Source of the DNA: an uncultured Pelagibacteraceae bacterium
GTDB lineage: Bacteria; Pseudomonadota; Alphaproteobacteria; Pelagibacterales; Pelagibacteraceae
NCBI GenBank assembly: GCA_902571915.1
Contig: CACGDY010000001.1
Coordinates: 282,613 to 346,612 of the forward strand
Direction of reading: 5' to 3'
Length of the DNA: 64,000 nt
Part shown: one piece after another, positions 1 to 8,595 of the stretch
Position numbering within the stretch: position 1 is the stretch's first letter
Layout: the number at the start of each line of letters is the position of its first letter
The notes under the pieces: generated by a model
Databases searched by the model: none
Told to the model about the DNA's origin: nothing
The model's input: only the letters and a program-made list of their open reading frames with translations
Translations under genes and position numbers: made by a program

Positions 1-542
1 TAAGAAATAATGCTAAAATAAATGATGATATATATGTCACCGGTAACTTGGGAGATAGCTTTATCGGTTTAAAAGTTTTAAAAAAAAAGATTATTTTAAA
101 AAAAAATTTAAAATCTTATTTTATAAAAAAATACTATCACCCAGACTTATATATAAATATAACCAAAAAATTATTAAAATTTGCGAATACCTCAATTGAT
201 ATTTCTGATGGTTTAATTTCAGACATAGATAAACTTATTAATAAACAAAACCTATCATACAAACTTTATTTAAAAGATATACCAATTTCAAATAATCTAA
301 AGAATGTAATAAAATTAAGAAAAATTAAAAAATTATCATGTATTTCACAAGGTGATGATTACCAAATACTATTTACAGCTGCACCATCAAAATCTAGACT
401 AATTAAAAATGTATTTAAAAATTCTGGCATCAAAATTTCAAAAATAGGAAAAATTTATAATAATAAAAAGAAATCTCAAATTATAAATGAAAAAAACATT
501 GAAATAAGGCTTAAAAATAAAGGTTATTTTCATAAATTTTAA
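1..542 (+). CDS. thiL: Thiamine-monophosphate kinase, 3' part (5' end outside window)
   Basis: ThiL phosphorylates thiamine monophosphate to thiamine diphosphate, the last step of vitamin B1 coenzyme synthesis, in the cytoplasm. The frame is open from base 3 to the stop at 540-542 and already shows family sequence before any start codon: DDIYVTGN followed by LGDSFIG. The TTG at 48 is therefore internal, not a start. Further motifs are SIDISDGL (substrate/Mg site) and QGDDYQILFT near the C-terminus. The family is about 320 residues long, so roughly half the gene lies upstream of the window. The next gene, hppA, follows on the same strand after 77 bases with no clear terminator between them. 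Confidence 0.9.
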   Translation, partial: RNNAKINDDIYVTGNLGDSFIGLKVLKKKIILKKNLKSYFIKKYYHPDLYINITKKLLKFANTSIDISDGLISDIDKLINKQNLSYKLYLKDIPISNNLKNVIKLRKIKKLSCISQGDDYQILFTAAPSKSRLIKNVFKNSGIKISKIGKIYNNKKKSQIINEKNIEIRLKNKGYFHKF

Positions 543-619
543 GAAGTTAATCATTGCCTTTTATATCCTTTTTTGTATTGTCCGTTTTTTAATTTAATAA
601 AAAAATTAACCAAAGTAAT

Positions 620-2725
620 ATGAGTTCATCGATAGACAACATTCTTTTATACACAATTGCTGCAGGTTTTTTGTCAATAGTGTATGGATATTTTACAGGT
701 AAAAATATTTTAAATTCAAGTGCGGGTAATTCCAAAATGCAAGAAATTGCATCTGCTATTCAAATAGGTGCTAAAGCTTACCTAGCAAGACAATATAAAA
801 CTATTGCAATAGTTGGAATAGTTGTATTAGTTATAGTGAGTATAGCATTTAGCCCTCTTGTTGGACTAGGTTACTTAATTGGCGCAGCTTTATCAGGTAT
901 AGCTGGATATGTTGGTATGTTAGTTTCTGTTCAAGCAAATGTAAGAACAGCAGAAGCTTCTCGCAAAGGTTTGGCTAATGGTTTATCCGTGGCATTTAAA
1001 TCTGGTGCTGTAACTGGTATGTTGGTTGCAGGTTTAGCTTTGTTAGCTATAGCTCTTTATTATTATCTATTATTAAAATTTGATATTGAAGAGAGAGAGG
1101 TAGTTAATGCTCTTGTAGCTTTAGGTTTTGGTGCTTCCTTGATATCAATATTTGCAAGGCTGGGCGGTGGAATTTTTACTAAAGGTGCAGATGTTGGAGC
1201 AGATTTGGTTGGAAAAGTTGAAGCTGGTATTCCAGAAGATGATCCAAGAAATCCTGCTGTAATTGCTGATAACGTTGGTGATAATGTTGGTGATTGTGCG
1301 GGAATGGCTGCTGATTTATTCGAAACTTATGCAGTTACAATAGTTGCGACTATGGTTTTATCATCTATATTTTTTCCGGGTGATATTTCAATGATGATTT
1401 ACCCTTTAACAATAGGTGGAGCTTGCATTCTAACATCAATATTAGGCACTTTTTTTGTAAAACTTGGATCAAGTAAAAATGTCATGAATGCTTTATATAA
1501 AGGATTTGTTGTATCAGCTATCGCTTCATTAATAATCCTTTATCCAGTAACTGATTATGTTTTAGGTTTAGATACAACTTTTAAATTAAATAATATTTCT
1601 TTTTCAGGTATGAGTTTATATTATTGTGGTGTAATAGGATTAATAATTACTGGACTATTAATTTGGGTTACCGAGTATTATACTGGAACAAATTTTAGAC
1701 CAGTAAGGAGCGTCGCACAATCTTCGACAACAGGCCATGGAACAAATGTAATTCAAGGTTTAGCTATATCTTTAGAAGCTACTGCCATTCCTGCCTTAAT
1801 CATCGTTTCAGGTATATTGCTCACAAATCATATAGCTGGTCTTTATGGAATAGCAATAGCTGTAACCACTATGTTAGCACTAGCTGGAATGGTTGTTGCT
1901 TTAGATGCGTATGGCCCAGTAACAGATAACGCAGGAGGAATTGCTGAAATGTCAAAACTACCTAACAAAGTTAGAAAAACTACTGATGCTTTAGACGCTG
2001 TAGGGAATACAACTAAAGCTGTAACAAAAGGTTATGCTATAGGATCTGCTGGATTAGGAGCGTTAGTACTTTTTGCAGCTTACACAGAGGATATTAAACA
2101 TTTTTCAAAAGTTGCTGGCTCTAAATTAGAAGGAATTGTTGTAACTTTTGATTTGTCTAATCCATATGTGGTCGTTGGTTTATTAATAGGAGGAATGTTA
2201 CCTTATTTATTTGGATCGATGGGTATGCAAGCAGTCGGTAGAGCAGGCGGAGCAGTCGTGATTGAAGTAAGAAGACAATTCAAAAAATACCCTGGTATTA
2301 TGAAAAGAAAACAAAAACCAGATTACGCAAAATTAGTAGATTTACTAACTGTTGCAGCAATTAAAGAGATGATTATTCCATCATTACTTCCAGTTTTATC
2401 ACCAATTGTTTTGTACTTTGTAATTTTTGCAATAGGAGGCCAAGTAGCAGCGTTAGCTTCTGTAGGTGCTATGTTATTAGGAGTTATAATTACTGGTTTG
2501 TTTGTCGCTGTTTCAATGACTGCTGGTGGAGGTGCTTGGGATAACGCCAAAAAATATATTGAAGATGGAAATCATGGAGGAAAAGGATCTGAGGCTCATA
2601 AAGCAGCAGTTACAGGAGATACTGTTGGCGACCCCTATAAAGATACTGCTGGACCTGCAGTTAATCCAATGATTAAGATAACCAATATAGTAGCTTTATT
2701 GTTATTAGCAGTAATAGCTAATTGA
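620..2725 (+). CDS. hppA: Membrane-bound proton-translocating pyrophosphatase
   Basis: An integral membrane pump that hydrolyses cytosolic pyrophosphate and moves protons across the inner membrane. At 701 residues with about 16 hydrophobic segments it is full length. The substrate-binding acidic motifs are present: [11 protein letters not shown] with PEDDPRNP near residue 200, [19 protein letters not shown] just after, and a C-terminal copy ([15 protein letters not shown]). In the sequence GNTTKA the residue at 466 is Lys. In this family Lys at that site is associated with K+-independent enzymes, where K+-dependent ones carry Ala, so this is predicted to be a K+-independent H+ pump. It lies between thiL and the convergent bamE gene. 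The enzyme would recover energy from biosynthetic pyrophosphate. Confidence 0.97.
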   Translation: MSSSIDNILLYTIAAGFLSIVYGYFTGKNILNSSAGNSKMQEIASAIQIGAKAYLARQYKTIAIVGIVVLVIVSIAFSPLVGLGYLIGAALSGIAGYVGMLVSVQANVRTAEASRKGLANGLSVAFKSGAVTGMLVAGLALLAIALYYYLLLKFDIEEREVVNALVALGFGASLISIFARLGGGIFTKGADVGADLVGKVEAGIPEDDPRNPAVIADNVGDNVGDCAGMAADLFETYAVTIVATMVLSSIFFPGDISMMIYPLTIGGACILTSILGTFFVKLGSSKNVMNALYKGFVVSAIASLIILYPVTDYVLGLDTTFKLNNISFSGMSLYYCGVIGLIITGLLIWVTEYYTGTNFRPVRSVAQSSTTGHGTNVIQGLAISLEATAIPALIIVSGILLTNHIAGLYGIAIAVTTMLALAGMVVALDAYGPVTDNAGGIAEMSKLPNKVRKTTDALDAVGNTTKAVTKGYAIGSAGLGALVLFAAYTEDIKHFSKVAGSKLEGIVVTFDLSNPYVVVGLLIGGMLPYLFGSMGMQAVGRAGGAVVIEVRRQFKKYPGIMKRKQKPDYAKLVDLLTVAAIKEMIIPSLLPVLSPIVLYFVIFAIGGQVAALASVGAMLLGVIITGLFVAVSMTAGGGAWDNAKKYIEDGNHGGKGSEAHKAAVTGDTVGDPYKDTAGPAVNPMIKITNIVALLLLAVIAN

Positions 2726-2735
2726 TAAGATATAT

Positions 2736-3203
2736 TTAATCTTTAATATTTCTTTTTTTTCCTAATGGATCATCAATTTTTTGTCTAAGAGAATATAAAA
2801 AATTATATACAAAAGATTGTTTTGTATAACTTACTTGTGTGATTTCTTTATCAAATTTTATCTTTTGCATATCTGTTTTATCATAAAATTTTTTGCTCAA
2901 TAAAACGCCTTTATTATCTAACTCTAGAATCAAGACATTATTAACTAAAAGTTTTTTTTTACCAAGTTTTGTAACTTTTGATCCAGTAGTTTTTCTTTCA
3001 ATATATATAAACACATCGTTATCAAAAGAACTTTTAGTAGATGGGGGTCCAATTAGTTTTATAATATCATTTTTATTTGAATAATTAATCTTTAATTTTT
3101 CTTGTTTTTTGTTAAGATTATGTACTCCATGATGCTTAACAACTTTATTAAGTCCGCAGCTTGCTATAAGAAATGAAATTAATATAATAAAAATTTTTTT
3201 CAT
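2736..3203 (-). CDS. bamE: Outer membrane assembly lipoprotein, BamE/SmpA family
   Basis: Predicted small outer-membrane lipoprotein of the BAM complex, which inserts beta-barrel proteins. The protein of about 155 residues starts with a lipoprotein signal ([16 protein letters not shown]), with the lipidated Cys near residue 16. The body carries a SmpA/OmlA-type domain with the characteristic LIGPPSTKSSFDNDVFIYIE stretch. An alternative in-frame start three codons earlier (at 3212) is possible; the start at 3203 is preferred because it gives a normal signal peptide. The start codon overlaps that of the divergent chaperone gene in the sequence CATG. In Alphaproteobacteria bamE is commonly divergent from the CBP3-type chaperone, which supports the call. 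Confidence 0.85.
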   Translation of the reverse strand: MKKIFIILISFLIASCGLNKVVKHHGVHNLNKKQEKLKINYSNKNDIIKLIGPPSTKSSFDNDVFIYIERKTTGSKVTKLGKKKLLVNNVLILELDNKGVLLSKKFYDKTDMQKIKFDKEITQVSYTKQSFVYNFLYSLRQKIDDPLGKKRNIKD

Positions 3204-3669
3204 GGACAACATATATCTAAAACTTTATAATAAATTTATCAAATTAACTACCAATAAATTACTTTACAAAAATCTTCAACAGCAAGATACCTTTTCTGAT
3301 AGATTAATTTTATTATTAGTTCACTTTGCTTTTTTTCTTAAGATCTTTAAATCTTCTGAAAATTCAAAAATTTTACAAGAGATTTATGATTTTTTTTTTA
3401 GACAACTTGAATTGAGCATACGCGAAATAGGATATGGTGATCAATCAATAAACAAGAAAATGAAAGAATATATAAATTTGTTTCATTCGATAGTTTCAGA
3501 TATTCATTTCTGGGATGATTTAGAAAAAAAAGATAAAGAGAAAAAAATTTCATTTTTTTTAGAAAATTTCAATAAAACTGATAATTTAGTTGAGTATTTT
3601 GATGAATTTGAACAAAATTTAAAAAAAAAAACTTTGAATTCTTATCTAAAAAGTGTAAGTACATTTTAA
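3202..3669 (+). CDS. Ubiquinol-cytochrome c chaperone (CBP3/UQCC family)
   Basis: Predicted assembly factor of the respiratory cytochrome bc1 complex. This 155-residue protein is mostly helical and resembles the family in the order of its conserved parts: [18 protein letters not shown] near residue 30, a Q/E/F-rich helix, then [23 protein letters not shown], which matches the LREMGVGD-type signature. The family is usually about 180 residues, so this copy is compact. It is divergent from bamE and lies 2 bases upstream of rpmF. In many relatives a DUF177 (YceD) gene sits between this gene and rpmF; it is missing here. Confidence 0.75.
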   Translation: MDNIYLKLYNKFIKLTTNKLLYKNLQQQDTFSDRLILLLVHFAFFLKIFKSSENSKILQEIYDFFFRQLELSIREIGYGDQSINKKMKEYINLFHSIVSDIHFWDDLEKKDKEKKISFFLENFNKTDNLVEYFDEFEQNLKKKTLNSYLKSVSTF

Positions 3670-3671
3670 TT

Positions 3672-3854
3672 ATGGCAGTACCAAAACGAAAACAAACACC
3701 TTCACGAACTGGAATGAGAAGATCAAAAAACATGAAGTTTTCTACTAAAAATGTTATTGAAGATAAAAAATCTGGAGAATATAGACTTTCTCATCATCTA
3801 GACTTAAAAACTGGTATGTATAAAGGTCGTCAAGTTCTAGATCCAAAAGAATAG
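3672..3854 (+). CDS. rpmF: 50S ribosomal protein bL32
   Basis: Ribosomal large-subunit protein of 60 residues. The N-terminus [18 protein letters not shown] is the family signature. It has no cysteines, so it is the zinc-free (C-) form of L32. It lies 2 bases after the CBP3-like gene and 9 bases before plsX, the usual rpmF-plsX pairing that links ribosome and lipid synthesis. Confidence 0.97.
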   Translation: MAVPKRKQTPSRTGMRRSKNMKFSTKNVIEDKKSGEYRLSHHLDLKTGMYKGRQVLDPKE

Positions 3855-3863
3855 ATATTACAA

Positions 3864-4862
3864 ATGTCAAACGTTGTCAGAATTGCAGTTGATGCAATGG
3901 GAGGTGATGGATCGCCTAAAAAAGTTATAGATGGTATAATTCACAATCATACTCTAAATAAAGATAATTTTTTTCAAATATTTGGAGATGAAGAATTAAT
4001 AAAGCCACTTATAGAAAAAAAGTTAAATCCAAATTTTTTTAAAATAGTGCATACAAAAAATTCAGTTAAAAGTACTGATAGTCCGTTAGAAGCTGCAAAA
4101 AAAGGTAAAAATACTAGTATGTGGTTATCTATTGAAAGTGTTAAAAAAAAAGAGTCTGATATTGTTATTTCTGCTGGAAATACAGGAGCTTTATTAGTAA
4201 TAGCCAAATTGAATCTTAAAATGATCGAATCTATAGACAAACCAGCATTGTCTGCTTTGTGGCCTAATAAAAAAGGAATGAGTGTAGTTTTAGATTTAGG
4301 GGCTAATATTGAATGCAATTCAAAAAATTTGACAGATTTTAGTATTATGGGAGCATCTCTTTATAAATCTCTTTATCCTAATGAGAATCCAAAAGTAGCA
4401 TTATTGAATATTGGTTCAGAAGAATTAAAAGGGAATGAAACTATAAAAGAGACATTTCAAATATTGAGTGATAAAAAATTAGAATTTGATTTTAAGGGTT
4501 ATATAGAGGGCAATGAACTCATGAATGGAGAAGTCAATGTTATAGTATCAGATGGTTTTACAGGAAATGTGGCGCTCAAAACAGCAGAGGGAACTGCTAA
4601 CTTTATTACACAAGAATTAAAAAAAACTTTAGGTGGAAACTTTATTGGAAAAATTTCCTCTTTATTAAATTTTTCAAATCTTAGTAAATTTAAGAAAAGA
4701 CTTGATCCTAGATTATATAACGGAGCAATTTTTATTGGGTTAGATAGTCCTGTAGTGAAAAGTCATGGTGGTACTGATTATTTTGGTTTTTCAAATTCAT
4801 TAAATGTTTGTAATAGAATAGTAAAAGGAAGTTTAATAGAAAAAATAAAGAATAATATTTAA
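3864..4862 (+). CDS. plsX: Phosphate acyltransferase PlsX
   Basis: PlsX converts acyl-ACP to acyl-phosphate, the first step of the PlsX/PlsY route to phosphatidic acid. At 332 residues it is full length. It opens with RIAVDAMGGDGSP and carries SAGNTGALL near residue 106, LDLGANIEC and SDGFTGNVALK. The stop is followed after a single base by the ihfA start, so the two are co-transcribed. In most Alphaproteobacteria fabH lies between plsX and ihfA; no fabH is present here. Confidence 0.96.
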   Translation: MSNVVRIAVDAMGGDGSPKKVIDGIIHNHTLNKDNFFQIFGDEELIKPLIEKKLNPNFFKIVHTKNSVKSTDSPLEAAKKGKNTSMWLSIESVKKKESDIVISAGNTGALLVIAKLNLKMIESIDKPALSALWPNKKGMSVVLDLGANIECNSKNLTDFSIMGASLYKSLYPNENPKVALLNIGSEELKGNETIKETFQILSDKKLEFDFKGYIEGNELMNGEVNVIVSDGFTGNVALKTAEGTANFITQELKKTLGGNFIGKISSLLNFSNLSKFKKRLDPRLYNGAIFIGLDSPVVKSHGGTDYFGFSNSLNVCNRIVKGSLIEKIKNNI

Positions 4863-4863
4863 A

Positions 4864-5163
4864 ATGAGAATTAATTTAACTAAAAAAGATTTAGTTAACT
4901 CTGTATACATGCAATTAGGTTTTTCTAAAAACATAACTGAATATTTGATAAATGATTTTTTTCAATCAATAGAGCAAAATTTAATAATTGATAAAAAAAT
5001 TAAGATCACAAATTTTGGTACTTTTTCATTACGAGAAAAAAAAGATAGAGTTGGAAGAAATCCAAAAACAAAAGAAGAGAAAATAATTACCAAAAGAATA
5101 GTTGTACTTTTTAAACCCTCTAAAGAATTTAAAAAATTTGTCAATTCAATGGATGATGTATAA
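4864..5163 (+). CDS. ihfA: Integration host factor alpha subunit / HU-like DNA-bending protein
   Basis: A DNA-bending architectural protein of 99 residues, predicted to form a heterodimer with IHF-beta. It starts MRINLTKKDLVNSVY and contains NFGTFSLREKKDRVGRNPKT, the beta-arm with the proline that intercalates into DNA, followed by the conserved FKPSKEFK. The position just before a merR gene is the standard alphaproteobacterial ihfA context, which favours IHF-alpha over HU. Its last codons overlap the start of the MerR gene. Confidence 0.88.
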   Translation: MRINLTKKDLVNSVYMQLGFSKNITEYLINDFFQSIEQNLIIDKKIKITNFGTFSLREKKDRVGRNPKTKEEKIITKRIVVLFKPSKEFKKFVNSMDDV

Positions 5164-5521
5164 AATTAATAGCGCATATAAAACTATAGGTGAGGTGGTT
5201 AAGATTCTTAATATTTATTCAAAGGTTAAATCTCCTATATCTGCTCATACTTTAAGGTATTGGGAAAAAGAGTTTAAACAATTAAGACCAAAAAATTTGA
5301 ATAGTAAAAGAAGATATTATAGTGAAAAAGATGTCGAAATATTAAAAAAAATTGTTTTTTTGTTAAAGGATAAAGGAATGACAATAGCTGGAGCAAGGAA
5401 GATATTAAACGAGAATAAAATAATTAAGCTTGACGAATTATCAGATGACTTTATAAGAAAAGCTAATTTTAAAAACAAAATTACAAAAATATCTAGTATA
5501 ATTAAAACATTAAAAGATTAA
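5153..5521 (+). CDS. MerR-family transcriptional regulator
   Basis: Small DNA-binding regulator of 122 residues with an N-terminal MerR winged helix-turn-helix: YKTIGEVVKIL, then SAHTLRYWEKEFKQLRP and SKRRYYSEKDVEIL, followed by GMTIAGARKIL. The frame is open further upstream (from 5102), but that stretch is the ihfA sequence read out of frame; the ATG pair at 5153/5156 overlaps the ihfA stop by 11 bases and gives a normal family N-terminus. There is no effector-binding domain beyond a short C-terminal helix. The MerR gene after ihfA is conserved in Alphaproteobacteria; its targets are not evident here. Confidence 0.9.
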   Translation: MMYKINSAYKTIGEVVKILNIYSKVKSPISAHTLRYWEKEFKQLRPKNLNSKRRYYSEKDVEILKKIVFLLKDKGMTIAGARKILNENKIIKLDELSDDFIRKANFKNKITKISSIIKTLKD

Positions 5522-5526
5522 AAATA

Positions 5527-5718
5527 ATGGCAAAAAAAACACATATAAAAGTAAGGTTAGTTCCAGAGACACAGCCAGATAGTTCATTTTTTTATTACGT
5601 AAAAAAACCTGCCGGTGGAGAAAAAGCAAAAATTAAATTAAAAGTTAAAAAGTATAATCCAGTTACAAGAAAACATGAAACATTTATTGAAAAAAAATTA
5701 CCTCCTCACAGTAAATAA
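5527..5718 (+). CDS. rpmG: 50S ribosomal protein bL33
   Basis: Ribosomal large-subunit protein of 63 residues. It starts MAKKTHIKVRLVPE and ends KKYNPVTRKHETFIEKKLP, matching L33. The usual length is about 55, so there is a small internal insertion (KPAGGEKAKIKLK). No cysteine is present, so this is the zinc-free form, as with bL32 in this window. It follows the MerR gene by 5 bases and meets the chorismate mutase gene tail to tail. Confidence 0.95.
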   Translation: MAKKTHIKVRLVPETQPDSSFFYYVKKPAGGEKAKIKLKVKKYNPVTRKHETFIEKKLPPHSK

Positions 5719-6009
5719 TTATTTTTTCTTAAAATTTCTTTTCTCAAAATCTATATAAGCTAAAATCATATTTTTCCATATATTATGAGTTATTTTAGGG
5801 TCAATTTTATTTTTAATTGACTTAGTTTTTATATTACTTAGTATTTTTCTAATTCTTTTTTGATCAACTATTTGGCTTTTTTTGTCTTTAAGTTTCAAAA
5901 CTTTTTTTACTAAATTAGTTCTTTTTTTTATAATCTTTAAAAGTTGTATGTCTAATTTGTCTAATTCCAATCTAATCTTATATAATTTCTTTTTTTTAAA
6001 TGGCGACAT
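5719..6009 (-). CDS. Chorismate mutase (AroQ class)
   Basis: Predicted to convert chorismate to prephenate at the branch to phenylalanine and tyrosine. The 96-residue, all-helical protein contains RLELDKLDIQLLKIIKKR, KVLKLK and VDQKRIRKIL, matching the CM_2 domain with the active-site Arg, Lys, Asp and Arg/Glu positions. It is a stand-alone mutase rather than a fusion to prephenate dehydratase. It is convergent with rpmG (stops adjacent) and divergent from ctaA. Confidence 0.85.
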   Translation of the reverse strand: MSPFKKKKLYKIRLELDKLDIQLLKIIKKRTNLVKKVLKLKDKKSQIVDQKRIRKILSNIKTKSIKNKIDPKITHNIWKNMILAYIDFEKRNFKKK

Positions 6010-6052
6010 TTATATAATTGGATATTAATAAAATTATTATATTTATCAAAGT

Positions 6053-7060
6053 ATGTATACAACTAATACCAAAATCAATAAACAATTGTCTAATTGGTTA
6101 ATCTTTATGTTTATTTCTATTACAATTATGATTATTGTAGGTGGCTTAACTAGACTAACCGACTCAGGTCTTTCAATTACTCAATGGGAATTTTTTAAGG
6201 GTTTTGTTCCCCCTTTAAGCCAAAGTGATTGGGTAAGGTATTTTAATCTATATAAAGAAATACCTGAATATAGATTACAAAATTATAATATGACAATGCA
6301 AGAATTTAAAATAATTTTTTGGTGGGAATGGGCGCACAGGTTTCTTGGAAGACTGATTGGCGTTAGTTTCTTGATACCTATGATATATTTTTCATTCAAA
6401 ATAAAAATTTCAAAATTATTAAACATATATTTAATTTTCATTTTAATTTGCATTCAAGGTTTTATAGGTTGGTACATGGTAAGTAGTGGTTTACATACTA
6501 GGATAGATGTTAGTCATTTTAGACTATCTGTACATTTACTAATGGCATTTTTAATTTTATCATTAATTTTTTGGAATTTCTTAAAAACCAAAGAGATAAA
6601 AATCTTTTATAATAAGTTTAATTCAACAATGCCCTTGATTTTTATAATTTTAGTCTTCCTGCAAATTGGGATTGGAGCCTTTGTTTCAGGAATGGATGCT
6701 GGTAAAATTTATAATACATGGCCGTTGATGGGTAAGACATATTTTCCTGACGATAACAATTTTGTAAATCTTTTTAATCTAGCTGCATTTAGTGATCCTT
6801 CGATAGTTCAATTCATCCACAGAAATTTAGCTTATATTATTGGAATTTTTTATCTTTTTATGTTTTATAAGATTTATAAAGAAAAAATTTACGAATTATA
6901 CAAATCAATAAATTATCTTGGTTTTTTTATGTTACTACAAATTTTATTAGGTATATTAACTCTATTAAATGGTGCGCAAATTTATCTAGCCGCTATGCAC
7001 CAGTTGAGCTCAGTTTTCTTAATTAGTTCTTGTATATATCTATTTTATATAAATAAATAA
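6053..7060 (+). CDS. ctaA: Heme A synthase (CtaA/COX15)
   Basis: Membrane enzyme that oxidises the heme O methyl group to make heme A for cytochrome c oxidase. It has 335 residues and about eight hydrophobic helices. Signature sequences are GGLTRLTDSGLSITQWEFF near residue 25, WWEWAHRFLGRLIG with a heme-ligand His, and paired histidines later (VQFIHRNLAY, AAMHQLSS). Its stop is immediately followed by the convergent metY stop. Confidence 0.95.
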   Translation: MYTTNTKINKQLSNWLIFMFISITIMIIVGGLTRLTDSGLSITQWEFFKGFVPPLSQSDWVRYFNLYKEIPEYRLQNYNMTMQEFKIIFWWEWAHRFLGRLIGVSFLIPMIYFSFKIKISKLLNIYLIFILICIQGFIGWYMVSSGLHTRIDVSHFRLSVHLLMAFLILSLIFWNFLKTKEIKIFYNKFNSTMPLIFIILVFLQIGIGAFVSGMDAGKIYNTWPLMGKTYFPDDNNFVNLFNLAAFSDPSIVQFIHRNLAYIIGIFYLFMFYKIYKEKIYELYKSINYLGFFMLLQILLGILTLLNGAQIYLAAMHQLSSVFLISSCIYLFYINK

Positions 7061-8389
7061 TTAACTAACCGCTTTTAATTTTTTTTTAGAGGATTTGTTA
7101 AGAGCTTGATCTAAATCTTCAATAATGTCATCAATGTGCTCTATACCTATACACAATCTTACATAACCTTGTGTAACTCCCGAAGCTGCAAGTTGTTCTT
7201 TATTTAATTGACTATGTGTTGTGCTTGCTGGATGAGTAGCTAAGCTTCTTGCATCACCAATGTTCGCTACATGATAAAACATTTTTAGTGATTCAATAAA
7301 TCTTTTACCAGCCTCAATACCACCTTTAAGTTCAATTCCAACCATTGCACCATTTCCTCCATTTAAATATTTTTTTGCTCTATCAGATATTTTCTTTTCA
7401 TGTTTTGTTGAATAGATTACTTTTGAAACTTTTTCATGTTTAGATAAAAAATCAACCACTTTAGTTGCATTTTCACAGTGTTGTTTCATTCTTAATGCGC
7501 AAGTCTCTAAACCTTGTATTATTGAAAAAGCATTATCCGGAGCTAAAGATGAGCCTAGATCTCTAAGTAAACAAACTCTAGCTCTTATAGCAAAAGGTAT
7601 ATTAGCTCCAGTTAGCTCTGGTACGTCTTTACCCCAAATCGTATCTCCATAGCTAGGATCTGGTTCATTAAACAAAGGTTGTCTTTTAGGATCAGCAGTC
7701 CAATCAAAATTTCCCCCATCTACTATACTGCCCGCAACAGCAGTTCCATGTCCTCCAATATATTTAGTTAGTGAATGAATTGTAATTGCTGCTCCGTGCT
7801 CAATTGGTCTGCAAATTATTGGTGCAGCAGTGTTATCCATAATTAGAGGGATATTATATTTTTTTCCAATATCAGAAACCTCTTGAATTGGAAAAACTCT
7901 TAAATAAGGATTTGGTAAGGTCTCTCCATAAAAAGCTCGTGTTTTGTCGTCAACTAATTTTTCAAAATTCTTTGGATCGACTGGATCAGCATATCGAATT
8001 TCAATTCCTAGTTTACTCAATGTGTTGGTGAACAAAGATACAGTCCCTCCATATAAATCAGTTGAGCTGACTATATTATCACCTGCTTGAGCAACATTTA
8101 AAATTGCGAATGTTGAAGCAGTTTGACCAGAAGAAACTGTTAAACAAGCTAGACCTCCCTCTAAATCTGCTAACCTTTTTTCTAATACATCATTTGTAGG
8201 ATTCATAATCCTTGTGTATATGTTTCCAAATTCTTCTAATCTAAAAAGTTTAGCTGCATGTTCTGTGTTATCGAATTGATATGCTGTTGTCCTATAAATT
8301 GGAACAGTCACAGCATTGGTTACAGGATCTTTTCTATATTCACCACCGTGTAAACCAATAGTTTCTGGGTTGTTTCTTTTTTTTTTCAT
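7061..8389 (-). CDS. metY: O-acetylhomoserine sulfhydrylase (PLP enzyme)
   Basis: Cys/Met-metabolism PLP enzyme of 442 residues, predicted to make homocysteine directly from O-acetylhomoserine and sulfide. It opens ETIGLHGGEYRKDPVTNA, typical of OAH sulfhydrylases, and has the PLP-lysine motif IHSLTKYIGGHG plus YGGT and SSGQTAS pockets. Length (over 420) separates it from cystathionine gamma-synthase (about 390). The product feeds methionine synthesis, which fits the two SAM riboswitches in its leader. The Shine-Dalgarno AAGGA at about 8394-8398 sits directly after the second aptamer. The homoserine dehydrogenase gene hom, which supplies the pathway, lies 2.3 kb away. Confidence 0.95.
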   Translation of the reverse strand: MKKKRNNPETIGLHGGEYRKDPVTNAVTVPIYRTTAYQFDNTEHAAKLFRLEEFGNIYTRIMNPTNDVLEKRLADLEGGLACLTVSSGQTASTFAILNVAQAGDNIVSSTDLYGGTVSLFTNTLSKLGIEIRYADPVDPKNFEKLVDDKTRAFYGETLPNPYLRVFPIQEVSDIGKKYNIPLIMDNTAAPIICRPIEHGAAITIHSLTKYIGGHGTAVAGSIVDGGNFDWTADPKRQPLFNEPDPSYGDTIWGKDVPELTGANIPFAIRARVCLLRDLGSSLAPDNAFSIIQGLETCALRMKQHCENATKVVDFLSKHEKVSKVIYSTKHEKKISDRAKKYLNGGNGAMVGIELKGGIEAGKRFIESLKMFYHVANIGDARSLATHPASTTHSQLNKEQLAASGVTQGYVRLCIGIEHIDDIIEDLDQALNKSSKKKLKAVS

Positions 8390-8393
8390 TTTA

Positions 8394-8453
8394 TTCCTTT
8401 TTTAGTGCTTTAACTTTATGTAAGGCGCACAATATAGTTCAAATACCTACCGA
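8394..8453 (-). promoter_or_regulatory. SAM-V-like riboswitch overlapping the metY ribosome binding site
   Basis: On the minus strand the leader contains GGTATTTGAAC, TTGTGCGCCTTAC and TTAAAGCACTAAAAAAGG. GTAGG (8450-8446) can pair with CTTAC (8424-8420, one G-U), and GTGC (8430-8427) with GCAC (8408-8405) to form the pseudoknot. The A-rich strand runs straight into the AAGGA Shine-Dalgarno, so ligand binding would hide it. SAM-V aptamers are known from Pelagibacter methionine genes. Assignment is by recalled consensus and pairing, not by a covariance search. Confidence 0.68.
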
Positions 8454-8466
8454 CTATTTAATGAAA

Positions 8467-8511
8467 CTTCCTTTTTAGCAGTTTAATGCCCGCAATAGGA
8501 TCAAATCGGCA
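8467..8511 (-). promoter_or_regulatory. SAM-II riboswitch aptamer in the metY leader
   Basis: On the minus strand GATTTGATCCTATTGC and TTAAACTGCTAAAAAGGA match the known SAM-II core almost base for base. TGCC (8511-8508) pairs with GGCA (8490-8487) as P1, and TCCT (8500-8497) pairs with AGGA (8472-8469) as the pseudoknot. It starts at the predicted transcription start and lies 14 bases upstream of the SAM-V-like element, giving a tandem arrangement. Confidence 0.82.
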
Positions 8512-8516
8512 ATTAA

Positions 8517-8544
8517 GTTATAACAAATTAATGTTTTTATTCAA
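8517..8544 (-). promoter_or_regulatory. Candidate sigma-70 promoter of metY
   Basis: TTGAAT (8544-8539), a 16-base spacer and TATAAC (8522-8517) on the minus strand. The predicted start falls at about 8510, exactly at the 5' edge of the SAM-II aptamer, which supports it. Confidence 0.5.
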
Positions 8545-8595
8545 ATAAAATATCAATTTGACTTTATATTAATTAATAGTATTAATCCTGGCACA

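Noticed and set aside
48..542. Complete gene starting at the TTG at 48
   Set aside because: The same frame is open to the window edge and already reads ThiL family sequence (DDIYVTGN) before this codon, so the TTG is internal.
5102..5152. Longer MerR protein beginning inside ihfA
   Set aside because: The extra residues are an out-of-frame reading of the ihfA C-terminus and do not belong to the MerR fold; the ATG at 5153 fits.
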